Shown here: piece after piece, positions 5,040-12,502 of the stretch
Position numbering within the stretch: position 1 is the stretch's first letter
How the letters are laid out: the number at the start of each line of letters is the position of its first letter
DNA from: an uncultured Clostridia bacterium
GTDB taxonomy: Bacteria > Bacillota > Clostridia > Lachnospirales > Bianqueaceae
DNA: 12,514 nt
Assembly: GCA_947570515.1 (NCBI GenBank)
Contig: CANOUM010000034.1
Location: forward strand, 1 to 12,514
Reading direction: 5' to 3'
The notes under the pieces: model-generated
The model's database searches: none
Seen by the model: only the letters and a program-made list of their open reading frames with translations
What the model was told of the DNA's origin: nothing
Program-made: the position numbers and the translations under genes

Positions 5040-7622
5040 TTAACAGGTTGCTCCACCTTTTAAATGTTTCTGCGCCGCCAGATTTTCTTCCTTGCGGCTC
5101 AGCAGCTCATCTCCCAGCAGCTGCTCCTGCACATTTTCAAATCCCAGCCGGGCAATTGTGTCGGAGAAGCGCTCTCCCGTATTTCCCTGTTCGCGGAATA
5201 ACAGAATCGCTTTTTCAATCACATCCAGCACCTCTTCTTCACTGGTGAAGATCTTCTCCAGCGGCTGTCCCTGCGCCACTCTCTTACCCCAGCGTCCGCC
5301 GATATAGACTTTATACCCATTGGTATATCCTTCTACTGCATGGAACGGACATTTACCCAGACAACGTCCGCAGTGATTGCAGCTGCTCGGATCAATGGTG
5401 ATTTTGCCGTCTGCCATCTGCGCCACCTGAATCGGACAATTATTTTCTACCTGGCACACCTTGCAGCCCCGGCATTTCTCCAGATTAATCTCCGGCACGC
5501 GCTGTCCGATGATGCCCAGATCATTCAGATCCGGCTTAACACAGTTATTCGGACAGCCGCCAACTGCAATTTTAAATTTATGCGGCAGTTTTACGCTGCT
5601 GTAGCCATGATAAAAACGCTCATGGATTTTTTCTGACAGATCAAAGGTATCAATCAGTCCATACTGGCAGGTCGTACCCTTACAGGAAACAACTGGCCGC
5701 ACCTTGGAACCTGTACCGCCGGTCTCCAGACCGTACTGTGCCAGATATTCGCGCAGCGGCTCAATATTTTCATACGGAACGCCTTGAATCTCCATGGTCA
5801 GGCGCGAGGTCATCGTGATCTCGCCGCTGCCGAACTTTTCAGCGGCCTCAGCAATCGCTCTGCTTTCCTCTGTTGTAATCTTGCCGTTTCTCGTAATCAC
5901 ACGGCCATTAAAACAGTCCGGCGTACGCTTATCGCGTAAAAATCCAAGTGCTTTAACCCTTGTAATATCCTCTGCGGACACGCTGGCCTTCACACCCTCG
6001 ACTTTCACATCATTAAAGAATGTAGAGCCCTCCAATACGCGTGTATGGGTATATCCATACTGTTTTAAGCGGTTCTGCAGGAAATAAGCTCTTTTGCCTC
6101 TGGTACATACCAGCAGCAGCTTTTCGTCCTTTTCAATTCCCTCCAGCGGTCCGTTCACCTGATTCAGATTGACATACCGCGCGCCGGGAATGCTCGGCGC
6201 CTTGCTGACATCCAGCACGGTATAGCCTTTAGCAGCGCCGCTTATATACTCTGCCGGCGTCATGCTCTCCAGCTCTCCGCTAAGCTTATTTTGCAGCACA
6301 TAAACCGCCTGTACAAACGGATGAATTGCCGTAGAAAATGGCGGCGCATATGCTAAATCCAGATTTTCAAAGCTCTCAAGCTCTGCTCCCATGGAAATGC
6401 CCACTGCGGCGATATCAATCATTTTATCCACGCTGCCGGGACCCAGCACCTGCGCTCCCAGCAGTCTATGACTGGCTTTATCCGCAATCAGCTTGGTCAC
6501 AAAGAATGCCGCATCCGGATAATAATGAGCCTTATCTTCTGTCACGCATACAGCGCTGATCACATCATATCCTTCTTGCTTAGCCTGCGCCTCCGTCAGA
6601 CCTGTTCTGCCAGCATTGAGCTGCGGCAGCCTCACCACACCTGTCCCCAATACCCCGGCATATGCTTTATCTTTTCCGCTAATCACCTGTGCCAATGTGC
6701 GTCCCTCATAATTGGCAGAGGACCCCATGGGCGACCACTGGGCTTTACCGGTAAGCCGGTTATGCACCTGCGCGCAGTCTCCTGCCGCATATACATCCGG
6801 CAGATTTGTACGCAGCTTATCATCTGTTACAATTAAGCCCCTGTCCATTGCCAGCCCGCTGTCTTTAAGAAAATCCGTATTCGGCCGAATGCCCGTAGCA
6901 AGCACTACAACGTCTGCTAAAACTTTGCCCGCACTCGTCTGCGCACCGCTAACCTGCTCTTCTCCTTCCAGCTTCGTCAAAGAAGTCCCCGTCATAATCC
7001 GGATTCCCAGCTTTTGCAGATGCTTCTTGGCATAGCCGGCCATCTCCTCATCCAGAACCCCTTGCATAATCTGCGGGGCAAGCTCTACAACCGTAACAGA
7101 AAGATTCTGCGCCTTCAGATTCTCAGCCGCCTCCAGACCAATAAAGCCGGCACCAACCACCAGCGCCCGTTTTGCGCCTTTGGCGCTGATATAATCACGC
7201 AGATTAACGGCATCCTCCGGCGTACGCATTGTAAACACGCCGTCCAGCTCTGCGCCCTCAACCCGCGGCACAGCCGCAGAAGCCCCAACGGCTATCACAC
7301 AGGCATCGTACTCGTATTTTTCTTCTTCATTTGTCTCCAAATTGCGTGCAAGCACTGTTTTTGCCTGCGAGTTAAGCTGCACTGCCTCCCGCTGAGTCAG
7401 CACCTGCACGCCCGTAAGAGCTGCATACTGAGCCGGCGTATTGACAATCAGCTCCTCCTGATTTTCGATGAGCCCCCCTACATAATATGGCAGGCCGCAG
7501 CCTGCATATGAAATGTGCTGATCCTTGGTAATCAGCGTAACCTGTGCGCTGCGATCTGCTCGTTTAAGCTTGGCCGCCGCTTTGGTACCGGCCGCTACTC
7601 CTCCAATGACTAATACCTTCAT
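5040..7622 (-). CDS. CoA-disulfide reductase–rhodanese–siroheme sulfite reductase–ferredoxin fusion
   Basis: This 860-residue protein has four modules. (1) Residues 1 to about 450 are a flavoprotein of the CoA-disulfide/persulfide reductase family: FAD site GGVAAGT (7-13), redox Cys in YAGCGLPYY (C42), NAD(P)H site VVGAGFIGLEAA (155-166), FAD site AAGDCA (279-284), then a dimerisation domain. (2) About 453-545 is a rhodanese with loop VCTRGKRA (active C506). (3) About 550-710 is a sulfite/nitrite-reductase half-repeat with siroheme/4Fe-4S cysteines C647, C652, C690 and C694 (SCKGTTC, GGCPNNC). (4) About 712-765 carries two 4Fe-4S sites, C717/720/723/729 and C748/751/754/758. It is cytoplasmic, with no signal peptide. 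It may move electrons from NAD(P)H through FAD and Fe-S to siroheme and reduce sulfite, persulfide or polysulfide to sulfide; this is inferred, and the substrate is unknown. The start is ATG with AGGAGA upstream. Confidence 0.88.
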   Translation of the reverse strand: MKVLVIGGVAAGTKAAAKLKRADRSAQVTLITKDQHISYAGCGLPYYVGGLIENQEELIVNTPAQYAALTGVQVLTQREAVQLNSQAKTVLARNLETNEEEKYEYDACVIAVGASAAVPRVEGAELDGVFTMRTPEDAVNLRDYISAKGAKRALVVGAGFIGLEAAENLKAQNLSVTVVELAPQIMQGVLDEEMAGYAKKHLQKLGIRIMTGTSLTKLEGEEQVSGAQTSAGKVLADVVVLATGIRPNTDFLKDSGLAMDRGLIVTDDKLRTNLPDVYAAGDCAQVHNRLTGKAQWSPMGSSANYEGRTLAQVISGKDKAYAGVLGTGVVRLPQLNAGRTGLTEAQAKQEGYDVISAVCVTEDKAHYYPDAAFFVTKLIADKASHRLLGAQVLGPGSVDKMIDIAAVGISMGAELESFENLDLAYAPPFSTAIHPFVQAVYVLQNKLSGELESMTPAEYISGAAKGYTVLDVSKAPSIPGARYVNLNQVNGPLEGIEKDEKLLLVCTRGKRAYFLQNRLKQYGYTHTRVLEGSTFFNDVKVEGVKASVSAEDITRVKALGFLRDKRTPDCFNGRVITRNGKITTEESRAIAEAAEKFGSGEITMTSRLTMEIQGVPYENIEPLREYLAQYGLETGGTGSKVRPVVSCKGTTCQYGLIDTFDLSEKIHERFYHGYSSVKLPHKFKIAVGGCPNNCVKPDLNDLGIIGQRVPEINLEKCRGCKVCQVENNCPIQVAQMADGKITIDPSSCNHCGRCLGKCPFHAVEGYTNGYKVYIGGRWGKRVAQGQPLEKIFTSEEEVLDVIEKAILLFREQGNTGERFSDTIARLGFENVQEQLLGDELLSRKEENLAAQKHLKGGATC

Positions 7623-7673
7623 ACTGATCTCCTGATTTTATTTATATTTTTAGTGATACTGCTTTATAGCTGT

Positions 7674-7702
7674 ATTATAATCTGCCGCTTTGTCTATGTC
7701 AA
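7674..7702 (-). promoter_or_regulatory. Consensus sigma-A promoter of the fusion reductase gene
   Basis: On the minus strand TTGACA (7702-7697), 17 bases, then TATAAT (7679-7674) is a perfect housekeeping promoter. Transcription would start near 7667, giving a leader of about 45 bases that contains AGGAGA just before ATG 7622. I see no clear operator palindrome in 7623-7722. No terminator was found between the upstream small gene (stop at 7723) and this promoter, so read-through from rlmH is also possible. Confidence 0.85.
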
Positions 7703-7722
7703 CGCCGCTGCAAAGGGACGTC

Positions 7723-7899
7723 TTACATTTGTTTGCGGACAATCGTATATTCATCTCCCGGCTCATAAAACGGACAGCTTCTAAAAGTTCCCCGAAGAAA
7801 CTGCTCCATCTCATCCTGATCCAGATCCATTTCACAGACATAGCTTTCATATTCATCATCATATGCATAATGCATACATTCCTCACAATTGACTGCCAT
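7723..7899 (-). CDS. Small four-cysteine protein, DUF6472-like
   Basis: This short gene encodes 58 residues, easily missed because a longer overlapping open frame (7650-7934) runs in another phase. The protein starts MAVNCEECMHYAYDDEY and ends in EPGDEYTIVRKQM. Cysteines 5, 8, 22 and 42, with the first pair as CxxC, suggest a metal-bound knuckle. From memory it resembles the small clostridial DUF6472 family (CExC, acidic-aromatic stretch, SCPFY, final RKQM); its function is unknown. The ATG at 7899 is preceded by AAGGAG, which overlaps the rlmH stop region, and the gap to rlmH is 15 bases, so it is very probably co-transcribed with rlmH. The third-position pattern and acidic composition support real coding. 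Confidence 0.82.
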   Translation of the reverse strand: MAVNCEECMHYAYDDEYESYVCEMDLDQDEMEQFLRGTFRSCPFYEPGDEYTIVRKQM

Positions 7900-7914
7900 T
7901 TTAGCTTTTCTCCT

Positions 7915-8394
7915 TTATTTATGATAAGGCTCATTCATCTGAATCCGGTAGGCCCTGTAAATTTGCTCCAATAAGATCACACGCATGAGCTGATGAGGGA
8001 ATGTCATTTTGGAAAAGCTGAGTGCATAATCTGATCGCTGCCGCACCTCTTTTCCTAACCCAAGAGAGCCGCCGATAATAAAACAAATATGGCTCCTTCC
8101 CTGCACCCCGAGCTGCTCCATTTTTCCGGAAAACTGTACCGAATCCAGCATCTTGCCTTCGATTTCTAACGTGACCACATAGGCGTCCTCGGGCAGATGT
8201 TTTAAAATACGTTCTCCTTCCTTGCCGCGGATTTTTTCCTCCTGCAGCGCTCCCGCATCTTCCGGCGTTTTTTCATCGGCCACTTCAATAATTTTCAGTT
8301 TGCCATACCGGCTAAGCCGTTTTTCATACTCTGCTACCGCATCCCGCAGATACTTTTCTTTGATCTTTCCTACGGCAATCAATGTAATTTGCAT
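7915..8394 (-). CDS. rlmH: 23S rRNA pseudouridine-1915 N3-methyltransferase RlmH
   Basis: The protein is 159 residues, exactly the usual length of RlmH (YbeA/YydA). It begins MQITLIAVGKIKEKYLRDA and has the SPOUT-fold SAM-binding knot near its end: CFIIGGSLGLGKEV and then FPHQLMRVILLEQIYRAYRI and the terminal YHK. It methylates pseudouridine 1915 in helix 69 of 23S rRNA on assembled 70S ribosomes. The open frame extends upstream to 8481, but ATG 8394 is chosen for the GGAGAG upstream and the family N-terminus. It has its own promoter between murA and itself and is followed 15 bases later by the small cysteine protein gene. Confidence 0.96.
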   Translation of the reverse strand: MQITLIAVGKIKEKYLRDAVAEYEKRLSRYGKLKIIEVADEKTPEDAGALQEEKIRGKEGERILKHLPEDAYVVTLEIEGKMLDSVQFSGKMEQLGVQGRSHICFIIGGSLGLGKEVRQRSDYALSFSKMTFPHQLMRVILLEQIYRAYRIQMNEPYHK

Positions 8395-8434
8395 GCTCTC
8401 TCCGTTTCTCTTACAGTTCTTTTTATCGAAACTA

Positions 8435-8466
8435 AAAAGGGACATAACCATCGTTATACCCCTTTT
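8435..8466 (-). terminator. Intrinsic terminator downstream of murA
   Basis: In the minus-strand RNA the arms 8466-8453 and 8448-8435 pair over 14 bases, with two adjacent G-U wobbles and a GAUG loop, followed by a T tract of about five. It lies 35 bases after the murA stop. The stem is AU-rich apart from GGGG/UCCC, so efficiency is uncertain. Its 5' arm contains the -10 of the rlmH promoter. Confidence 0.6.
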
Positions 8467-8481
8467 ATATGATCTTTTCAA
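8453..8481 (-). promoter_or_regulatory. Sigma-A-type promoter for rlmH
   Basis: On the minus strand TTGAAA (8481-8476), 17 bases, then TATAAC (8458-8453). Transcription would begin within the loop or 3' arm of the murA terminator hairpin, so the rlmH transcript itself could not form that hairpin. The match is one base off consensus in each hexamer. Confidence 0.6.
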
Positions 8482-8501
8482 TACTTTTCTATTGAACCTA
8501 A

Positions 8502-9794
8502 TCAGCAGGCATGGTCTTCTGCCGGATGAATCCCCGGATCATCATCATTGATCCGATCGATACAGGCCCCCAGCTTTGTCAGTTTATCCACCATACCTTC
8601 ATAGCCTCTGTCAATATATCCGACATTTGAAATAATCGTACTGCCCTCTGCTGCAAGTCCTGCCAGAACCATAGCCGCGCCAGCGCGCAGATCCGTAGCT
8701 TGTACCTCTCCGCCCTGCAGCTGATCTACACCCTCAATCACAGCAATATGACCTTCTACATCTATCTTAGCGCCCAGGCGTTTTAATTGCTCTACATACC
8801 GGAAACGTGAATCATAAATGCTTTCGTTGATCATGCTGGTTCCCGGAATCATAGACAGAAGCACCATCATCTGCGGCTGCATATCAGTAGGAAATCCCGG
8901 ATATGGAAGCGTTTTAATTTTAGTCGGCTTCATATGCTCACTGCCTACCACACGAATGCTTTCATCCCGCTCCATCACAGACACTCCAATCTCACGAAGT
9001 TTTGCAGAGATTGAGTCCATATGCCGCGGAATGAGATTTGTGATCGTCACATCGCCGCCTGTAACGGCACTTGCCATCATATAGGTACCTGCTTCAATCT
9101 GATCCGGAATAATCGCATATTCTGATCCATGCAGCTTCTGCACGCCGCGAATACGGATTACATCTGTACCCGCTCCCTTTACATCTGCTCCCATACTATT
9201 TAAAAAACTGGCTGTATCGACCACATGAGGCTCTTTCGCCGCATTTTCAATCACGGTTGTGCCCTTAGCCAAAACGGCAGCCATCATAATATTGATCGTT
9301 GCCCCCACGCTGGCCACATCTAAAAAGATGTTTGTGCCCACGAGCTCCCGCGCCTTCATTTCGATGAGCGTCTTGGTATTGACTTCCGCTCCCAGCGCTT
9401 CAAAGCCCTTTACATGCAGGTCAATGGGACGGACTCCAAAATCACATCCGCCGGGGAACGCTACTTGCGCATGTTTGAACCGACCTAACAGCACACCCAT
9501 GAAATAATAGGAACCCCGCATTTTACATACGAGCTCTGAATCCACACATCCATTGTGCATATACCGGCTGTCAATCCGCAGCGTATGCTGATCCAGATAC
9601 TCCACCTTTACATCCATCTCCTGCATAATCTGAACCAGATTTTTAATATCTGCGATGTCAGGAACATTTTCTAATATAACTATATCGTTTGCTAAAAGCG
9701 CTGCCGGCATAATCGCCACAGCCGCATTTTTAGAACCGCTGACAACCACCTCGCCGTGCAGCGGCTTTTGCCCGTGAATTATAATCTTTTCCAA
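8502..9794 (-). CDS. murA: UDP-N-acetylglucosamine 1-carboxyvinyltransferase MurA
   Basis: This is the first committed enzyme of peptidoglycan synthesis; it transfers enolpyruvate from PEP to UDP-GlcNAc in the cytoplasm. The 430-residue product has GSKNAAVAIMPA near the N-terminus (the substrate-binding Lys-Asn pair), the catalytic loop FPGGCDFGVRPIDLHVKG with C117, and PGFPTDMQPQM with the general-base Asp. Because the Cys is present rather than Asp, the enzyme should be sensitive to fosfomycin by target chemistry. The frame is open to 9812, but TTG 9794 is chosen: GAGGTGG lies 5 bases upstream and the protein then starts MEKIIIHGQKPLHGEV, like its family. The gene has its own extended -10 promoter and a hairpin after it, so it is likely a single-gene unit between walHI and rlmH. 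Clostridia often have two MurA copies; which type this one is cannot be told here. Confidence 0.96.
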   Translation of the reverse strand: MEKIIIHGQKPLHGEVVVSGSKNAAVAIMPAALLANDIVILENVPDIADIKNLVQIMQEMDVKVEYLDQHTLRIDSRYMHNGCVDSELVCKMRGSYYFMGVLLGRFKHAQVAFPGGCDFGVRPIDLHVKGFEALGAEVNTKTLIEMKARELVGTNIFLDVASVGATINIMMAAVLAKGTTVIENAAKEPHVVDTASFLNSMGADVKGAGTDVIRIRGVQKLHGSEYAIIPDQIEAGTYMMASAVTGGDVTITNLIPRHMDSISAKLREIGVSVMERDESIRVVGSEHMKPTKIKTLPYPGFPTDMQPQMMVLLSMIPGTSMINESIYDSRFRYVEQLKRLGAKIDVEGHIAVIEGVDQLQGGEVQATDLRAGAAMVLAGLAAEGSTIISNVGYIDRGYEGMVDKLTKLGACIDRINDDDPGIHPAEDHAC

Positions 9795-9834
9795 AATTGC
9801 CACCTCAATCAATGAGTCTATCTAAATCTAAGTT

Positions 9835-9862
9835 ATTATAGCATAAACTCAAAATAAATCAA
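9835..9862 (-). promoter_or_regulatory. Extended -10 promoter of murA
   Basis: On the minus strand TTGATT (9862-9857), 16 bases, then TATAAT (9840-9835), with TG one base before the -10 (TGCTATAAT). The leader to TTG 9794 is about 35 bases. The promoter starts just after the stop of the upstream walI-like gene, and no terminator hairpin is visible between them, so read-through from the walHI unit may add to murA expression. Confidence 0.8.
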
Positions 9863-9869
9863 CCTTTTT

Positions 9870-10727
9870 TTACTCCACCTGCTTCATCCGATACTTCTTG
9901 CCGGATTCCAGTACAATCGTCATTGTGGGAACCCCTATACTCTCTTTCTCTTTACTGACAAGCTCATACCCTTCCAGTGCCTGCACAACCGTCTCGTTCG
10001 CCCCCTCTCTCATCTCTTTTTTTATCATGCCCAATTGTGCATACAAAATTTCATCAATTGGCAATAAATTGTAGGATTTTTCTGACTCATCCTCCACCTT
10101 CCAGTATGTCAGCAGTGCACTTGTCACGCCCTGCGGCGTCATATATATTTCAATCTGATTGAAATATAAAATAGCCCCTTCCCGCATCTGGCAAAATACA
10201 AAATACGATTCCTGCTCTCTCCTCTCGCTAACCGCAAGATATACTTGTTCTCCCAGCCATTTCTGAGCAAACCCGCGCGCAATCGGAAGCAGCAGCTGCC
10301 GGCGCTCCTCCTCATCCGGTTCTTTTTCCTGCCATCCTGCCTCTTCTGTTTCCTCCGTCGCCTTACTTTCATCCGTATAGACAATCTGATGCTTCTGCCA
10401 ATCGGTAATGACTGTCACATTCCCCGCTCTGTATTGCACTTTCGATCCATACATATAAGACTTGTCAAATCCCGTCTCTAACACATTTTCCGCGAGTTCA
10501 TCCAGATCCGCTTCTCCCAGCTGCAGATACTTTCCCTGTCCGGTTTTCCTCTGCGGTTCAAACGCAAAGTCAATATTGTTTTCTTGATATAAATCTATAA
10601 TCTGCTGTACTTTTTCTTCCGGCACCTGATTGATCCTGCTTTTTTGATACACATAATAACTAAACAAAAATAGATTCAAACAGAGCAGCAGCAGCAGAAT
10701 TATTAAAATCACTCTTTTCCCGTTCAT
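9870..10727 (-). CDS. yycI: WalI/YycI-like regulator of the WalRK two-component system
   Basis: The 285-residue protein has one N-terminal membrane anchor (about residues 5-27, LILLLLLCLNLFLFSYYVY region) and a large extracytoplasmic part; B. subtilis YycI has the same layout and about 280 residues. The later part includes LPIDEILYAQLGMI and a C-terminal beta-rich segment, in the style of YycI/YycH two-domain proteins. In Bacillus, YycH and YycI bind the sensor kinase WalK in the membrane and tune cell-wall hydrolase expression. The ATG has AGAGGGAGAG upstream and sits 30 bases after the walH-like stop. Identification rests on architecture, length and gene order as much as on sequence, since the family diverges strongly. 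Confidence 0.8.
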   Translation of the reverse strand: MNGKRVILIILLLLLCLNLFLFSYYVYQKSRINQVPEEKVQQIIDLYQENNIDFAFEPQRKTGQGKYLQLGEADLDELAENVLETGFDKSYMYGSKVQYRAGNVTVITDWQKHQIVYTDESKATEETEEAGWQEKEPDEEERRQLLLPIARGFAQKWLGEQVYLAVSERREQESYFVFCQMREGAILYFNQIEIYMTPQGVTSALLTYWKVEDESEKSYNLLPIDEILYAQLGMIKKEMREGANETVVQALEGYELVSKEKESIGVPTMTIVLESGKKYRMKQVE

Positions 10728-10757
10728 CCGCTCTCCCTCTTTTCCGCTAGGATGTGA

Positions 10758-12119
10758 TCAATTAGCCATCGTCCAGGCTCTTCCTTCTCCGGTTTCAGCC
10801 TCCCATTGCAGCACCAGCCGGTTTCCTGACAAATAGTATATCAGCCTGGGCGCCTCCTTCAGCTTCCAGTTTTTTCGCTCCAGCAGATCAACGGCTTCCA
10901 GCCATGTACTTTGCAGCTCATAGGCACTGTCCTTTTCAACCTCTATATCAATGACATACCGTTCATAGCGCCTGACCTTTTTTCCTTCAACCGTGATTTT
11001 AACAGGAAACGCCATCCGCCATTCCACCGTTTTCACCGGCTCCATTCGATAGGGGATTCCTTGTATCATATAGTTAAAATAAAATACATAGCTATCCTTT
11101 GCCCGCTCACACCCGGAAAACACATAGCGTATATCTCCTGTTTGGGAGCGCTCTATATCCTGCTGCAAAAACCCGGCTGCCAGACGATACGCTTCCTGCA
11201 TCGGCAGAAGTTCTTTTTCTGCATCTGTCAACGTCTCTACATATTGCAGCCTTCCCGACGCGTCCATCTTTACCGTCATCTTTTCATTGATAAAGAGCAT
11301 CGTATACTCTGTTTCTTTTATGGACACTGTTTCGGGATATTCAAAAAACTGCATCGCATATTCCTGCATTCTTTCTCTATCAATTTGCCCTTCCGCTAAA
11401 AAAGCCGATTCGGCCCTTACCCGATAGGCGGTTTCCCTCTGCGTCTGCTCCAGCACATAATCCGTCCTTTCAAAAACATTCGGCCACGCCCAATCCGTTG
11501 CCAAATGTTCCTTTTTCAGCGGCGACCCCTGCTCAAGCAAGACATCCAAAAATTGCTGATTTTCCTCCCAGCGCCATCCGCTTTCTTCCATCAGTTTAGC
11601 ATATTGCTCTGTCTGCGAGTTAATAAAATAAACTTCAACAGGCTGCGAAACTGACTGCGACGGTATGATCCAGATCTCCTCCCAGCGCTTCTCCGGAAGA
11701 TCTGTCTCCGAAGCTGTCAGCTGTGCCTCGATTAAAAAAGTATCTGGCTGAAAGGTGTAAGTAAAAATGCACTTCTCTCTTTCCCGCGGCAGCGCCTCCT
11801 CTGAAATCAAGATCACGTCTTCTCCCTCTTGCCAGAGCCGGTCAAGCACCTCATATGCTTGTTCAAACACCGTTTCAAATCCTTCGCTTTCCTGACTAAG
11901 CTTTGCATAACTGCCCTTCTCTTCGCCGCCCAGCGTAATATATAGAGCATATGGCCGCAACAAATTGGCATAAAACGACTCCTGCTCAGCGCTTTGTTGC
12001 CCGTTGCTGCCGTCTCCCCCCTGCATTTCCCAGACAATGAGCACCATTTGATATACAGCCAGCACAAACAATATCACGATCATGGCCAAACAAGTCCCCG
12101 TTTTGACTGAATGCTTCAT
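10758..12119 (-). CDS. yycH: WalH/YycH-like regulator of the WalRK two-component system
   Basis: The 453-residue protein (YycH is about 455 in B. subtilis) has one N-terminal membrane anchor (about residues 10-30) followed by a long extracytoplasmic region. The segments LRPYALYITLGGEE and EEIWIIPS, and the repeated mixed alpha/beta units in the second half (FYFNYMIQGIPYRMEP, VEWRMAFPVKITVEGKKVRRYERY), fit the YycH three-domain family. Its role in Bacillus is to modulate WalK jointly with YycI. The ATG at 12119 overlaps the TGA of the upstream gene (ATGA), with GGAAGGA upstream, so it is coupled to the small exported protein. Pairing with the next gene strengthens both calls. No yycJ-type metallo-beta-lactamase gene follows; murA takes that place. 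Confidence 0.8.
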   Translation of the reverse strand: MKHSVKTGTCLAMIVILFVLAVYQMVLIVWEMQGGDGSNGQQSAEQESFYANLLRPYALYITLGGEEKGSYAKLSQESEGFETVFEQAYEVLDRLWQEGEDVILISEEALPREREKCIFTYTFQPDTFLIEAQLTASETDLPEKRWEEIWIIPSQSVSQPVEVYFINSQTEQYAKLMEESGWRWEENQQFLDVLLEQGSPLKKEHLATDWAWPNVFERTDYVLEQTQRETAYRVRAESAFLAEGQIDRERMQEYAMQFFEYPETVSIKETEYTMLFINEKMTVKMDASGRLQYVETLTDAEKELLPMQEAYRLAAGFLQQDIERSQTGDIRYVFSGCERAKDSYVFYFNYMIQGIPYRMEPVKTVEWRMAFPVKITVEGKKVRRYERYVIDIEVEKDSAYELQSTWLEAVDLLERKNWKLKEAPRLIYYLSGNRLVLQWEAETGEGRAWTMAN

Positions 12120-12502
12120 TGCGTCCTTCCTTCCAGCACCTCATAAACATTCAAATAATATCCTTTCAAATCCTGCGCCAGCTGTTTCCGGTACCGATGA
12201 TAGATGTATATACTTGTCTGCTTGCCAACCTGCACGACAACGCATTGGCGTCCCAGTACCGGCAGGGGCGCCGTCAATTCATAGAGACCGCTCGCCCTCA
12301 CCTGCTGTTCTGAATGATACAGCAGCGCCATTTCCTCCTCCATCACATACACATCACAGATAACCGGCGTATTTGCCTGCGCTGTCCCCGTTATAAACGC
12401 CTGATTCTCCAGCGTGCTGTATTCTTTCAGATCCTCACCGCCATACCCTGCTTCCATCAGCAGAACAAGCGTCACAAGCAAAAATGTCACACCGCTTCTC
12501 AT
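12116..12502 (-). CDS. Small exported protein of unknown function upstream of walHI
   Basis: This 128-residue protein has a hydrophobic N-terminal signal or anchor (residues 5-20, VTFLLVTLVLLMEAG). The mature part is short and looks beta-rich: AFITGTAQANTPVICDVYVMEE and SGLYELTAPLP resemble the opening strands and loop of a bacterial Ig-like or carboxypeptidase-regulatory-like sandwich, but this is a weak impression. The ATG has GGGTGAGG just upstream, and its stop overlaps the next start, so it belongs to the walHI transcription unit. I do not recognise a named family. By position it may sit between walK and walH and act outside the membrane with them; that is inference only. Confidence 0.7.
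   Translation of the reverse strand: MRSGVTFLLVTLVLLMEAGYGGEDLKEYSTLENQAFITGTAQANTPVICDVYVMEEEMALLYHSEQQVRASGLYELTAPLPVLGRQCVVVQVGKQTSIYIYHRYRKQLAQDLKGYYLNVYEVLEGRTQ

Noticed and set aside
7014..7511. 165-codon plus-strand frame inside the fusion reductase gene
   Set aside because: Antisense shadow rich in Leu/His/Cys/Arg with no start signal.
7650..7934. 94-codon minus-strand frame overlapping the small cysteine gene
   Set aside because: Composition is Met/Ile/Lys-rich and unlike a protein family, it overlaps the rlmH end and runs into the downstream promoter; the 58-codon frame has the better ribosome site and a recognisable pattern.
9420..9450. Possible fosfomycin-resistant MurA (Cys to Asp change)
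   Set aside because: The loop reads PGGCDFGVRP; the catalytic Cys is present and the Asp follows it, so it is the normal type.
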